Assembly (NCBI GenBank): GCA_029068165.1
Contig: JAIEDA010000005.1
Location: forward strand, 1-43,739
Direction: 5' to 3'
Origin: Clostridia bacterium
Lineage (GTDB): Bacteria; Bacillota; Clostridia; Christensenellales; UBA3700
Length of the DNA: 43,739 nt
The position numbers and the translations under genes are program-made. How positions within the stretch are numbered: position 1 is the stretch's first letter; each line of letters begins with the position of its first letter. The notes below the pieces were generated by a model. It did not search any database and was not told the DNA's origin. It saw only the letters and a list, made by a program, of their open reading frames with translations. Positions 43,644-43,739 of the stretch are shown piece after piece.

Positions 43644-43680
43644 TTGACACAATGCGGGGGGGGGTGGGGGGAATTATAAA
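43644..43680 (+). other. Promoter-like boxes split by a G tract at the window edge
   Basis: TTGACA (43644-43649), then nine G, a T and six G (43656-43671), then TATAAA (43675-43680). The spacer is about 25 bp, too long for good promoter activity. The G tract may vary in length or be a sequencing artefact. No gene is visible in the remaining bases. Confidence 0.4.
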
Positions 43681-43739
43681 AAAATTTTTTTGTTGTAAAT
43701 TTTATTATAAAACTCAATTTTTTACGGAATATAAAGATT

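Overview
The window looks like chromosomal DNA from a spore-forming, low-GC anaerobe of the Firmicutes (class Clostridia), probably an uncultured gut lineage. The evidence is a SpoIIE phosphatase, a cysteine T-box, a cobalamin riboswitch, strong AAGGAG ribosome binding sites, an oxygen-sensitive anaerobic sulfatase-maturating enzyme, a Feo ferrous-iron operon with the FeoB-associated cysteine-rich protein, and an archaeal-type aspartyl-tRNA synthetase. I cannot place it more finely from the sequence alone.

Layout. 0.25-9.2 kb: a giant membrane-anchored surface protein, a small nitrilase-like protein and spoIIE. 9.2-10.2 kb: a 1-kb gene-free stretch packed with palindromic repeats. 10.3-13.6 kb: a MacB-like ABC ATPase-permease fusion. 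13.8-15.1 kb (minus strand): cobalamin riboswitch, terminator, DUF4430 lipoprotein and ECF S component, which read as a B12 uptake operon. 15.2-17.7 kb: a RelBE-type toxin-antitoxin pair, two small XRE regulators, an unknown 125-aa protein, a 44-aa protein and more copies of the palindromic repeats. 18.0-20.7 kb: a second ABC fusion. 20.7-23.2 kb: T-box, cysE and cysS. 23.6-26.6 kb: DtxR-like operator, feoA, feoB and the cysteine-rich protein. 26.7-29.8 kb: asnS, archaeal-type aspS and tRNA-Asp. 30.0-33.5 kb: a membrane-tethered sulfatase and its maturase.

From about 33.55 kb the DNA becomes visibly more AT-rich and codon choice changes. This is an accessory island: SdpI-like and Nudix genes; a tightly packed four-gene restriction/defence operon (C5-cytosine methyltransferase, MORC/MutL-like GHKL ATPase, Z1-domain helicase, PD-(D/E)XK nuclease); a solo TIR-domain protein; and an intact chloramphenicol acetyltransferase-like gene plus a duplicated 3' fragment of it. 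Each unit ends in a version of the same 90-180 bp module. The module has a conserved GC-rich lead, a variable terminator-like hairpin, an AACAAAAAGGATTTTT block, and one or two 30-bp units resembling the 3' end of a tRNA on the minus strand. The island therefore reads as an array of gene cassettes bounded by a repeated, possibly recombinogenic, element.

The most novel signals are (1) this cassette-boundary module, and (2) two families of long hairpin elements (A, about 130 bp, three copies; B, about 200 bp, two copies) whose stems differ in sequence between copies but keep their pairing. Families A and B lie next to each other at both loci. One B copy supplies the last codons and the stop codon of spoIIE. 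The MORC/Z1 operon belongs to a class predicted computationally before; its position in a cassette array beside a TIR protein is what is new here.
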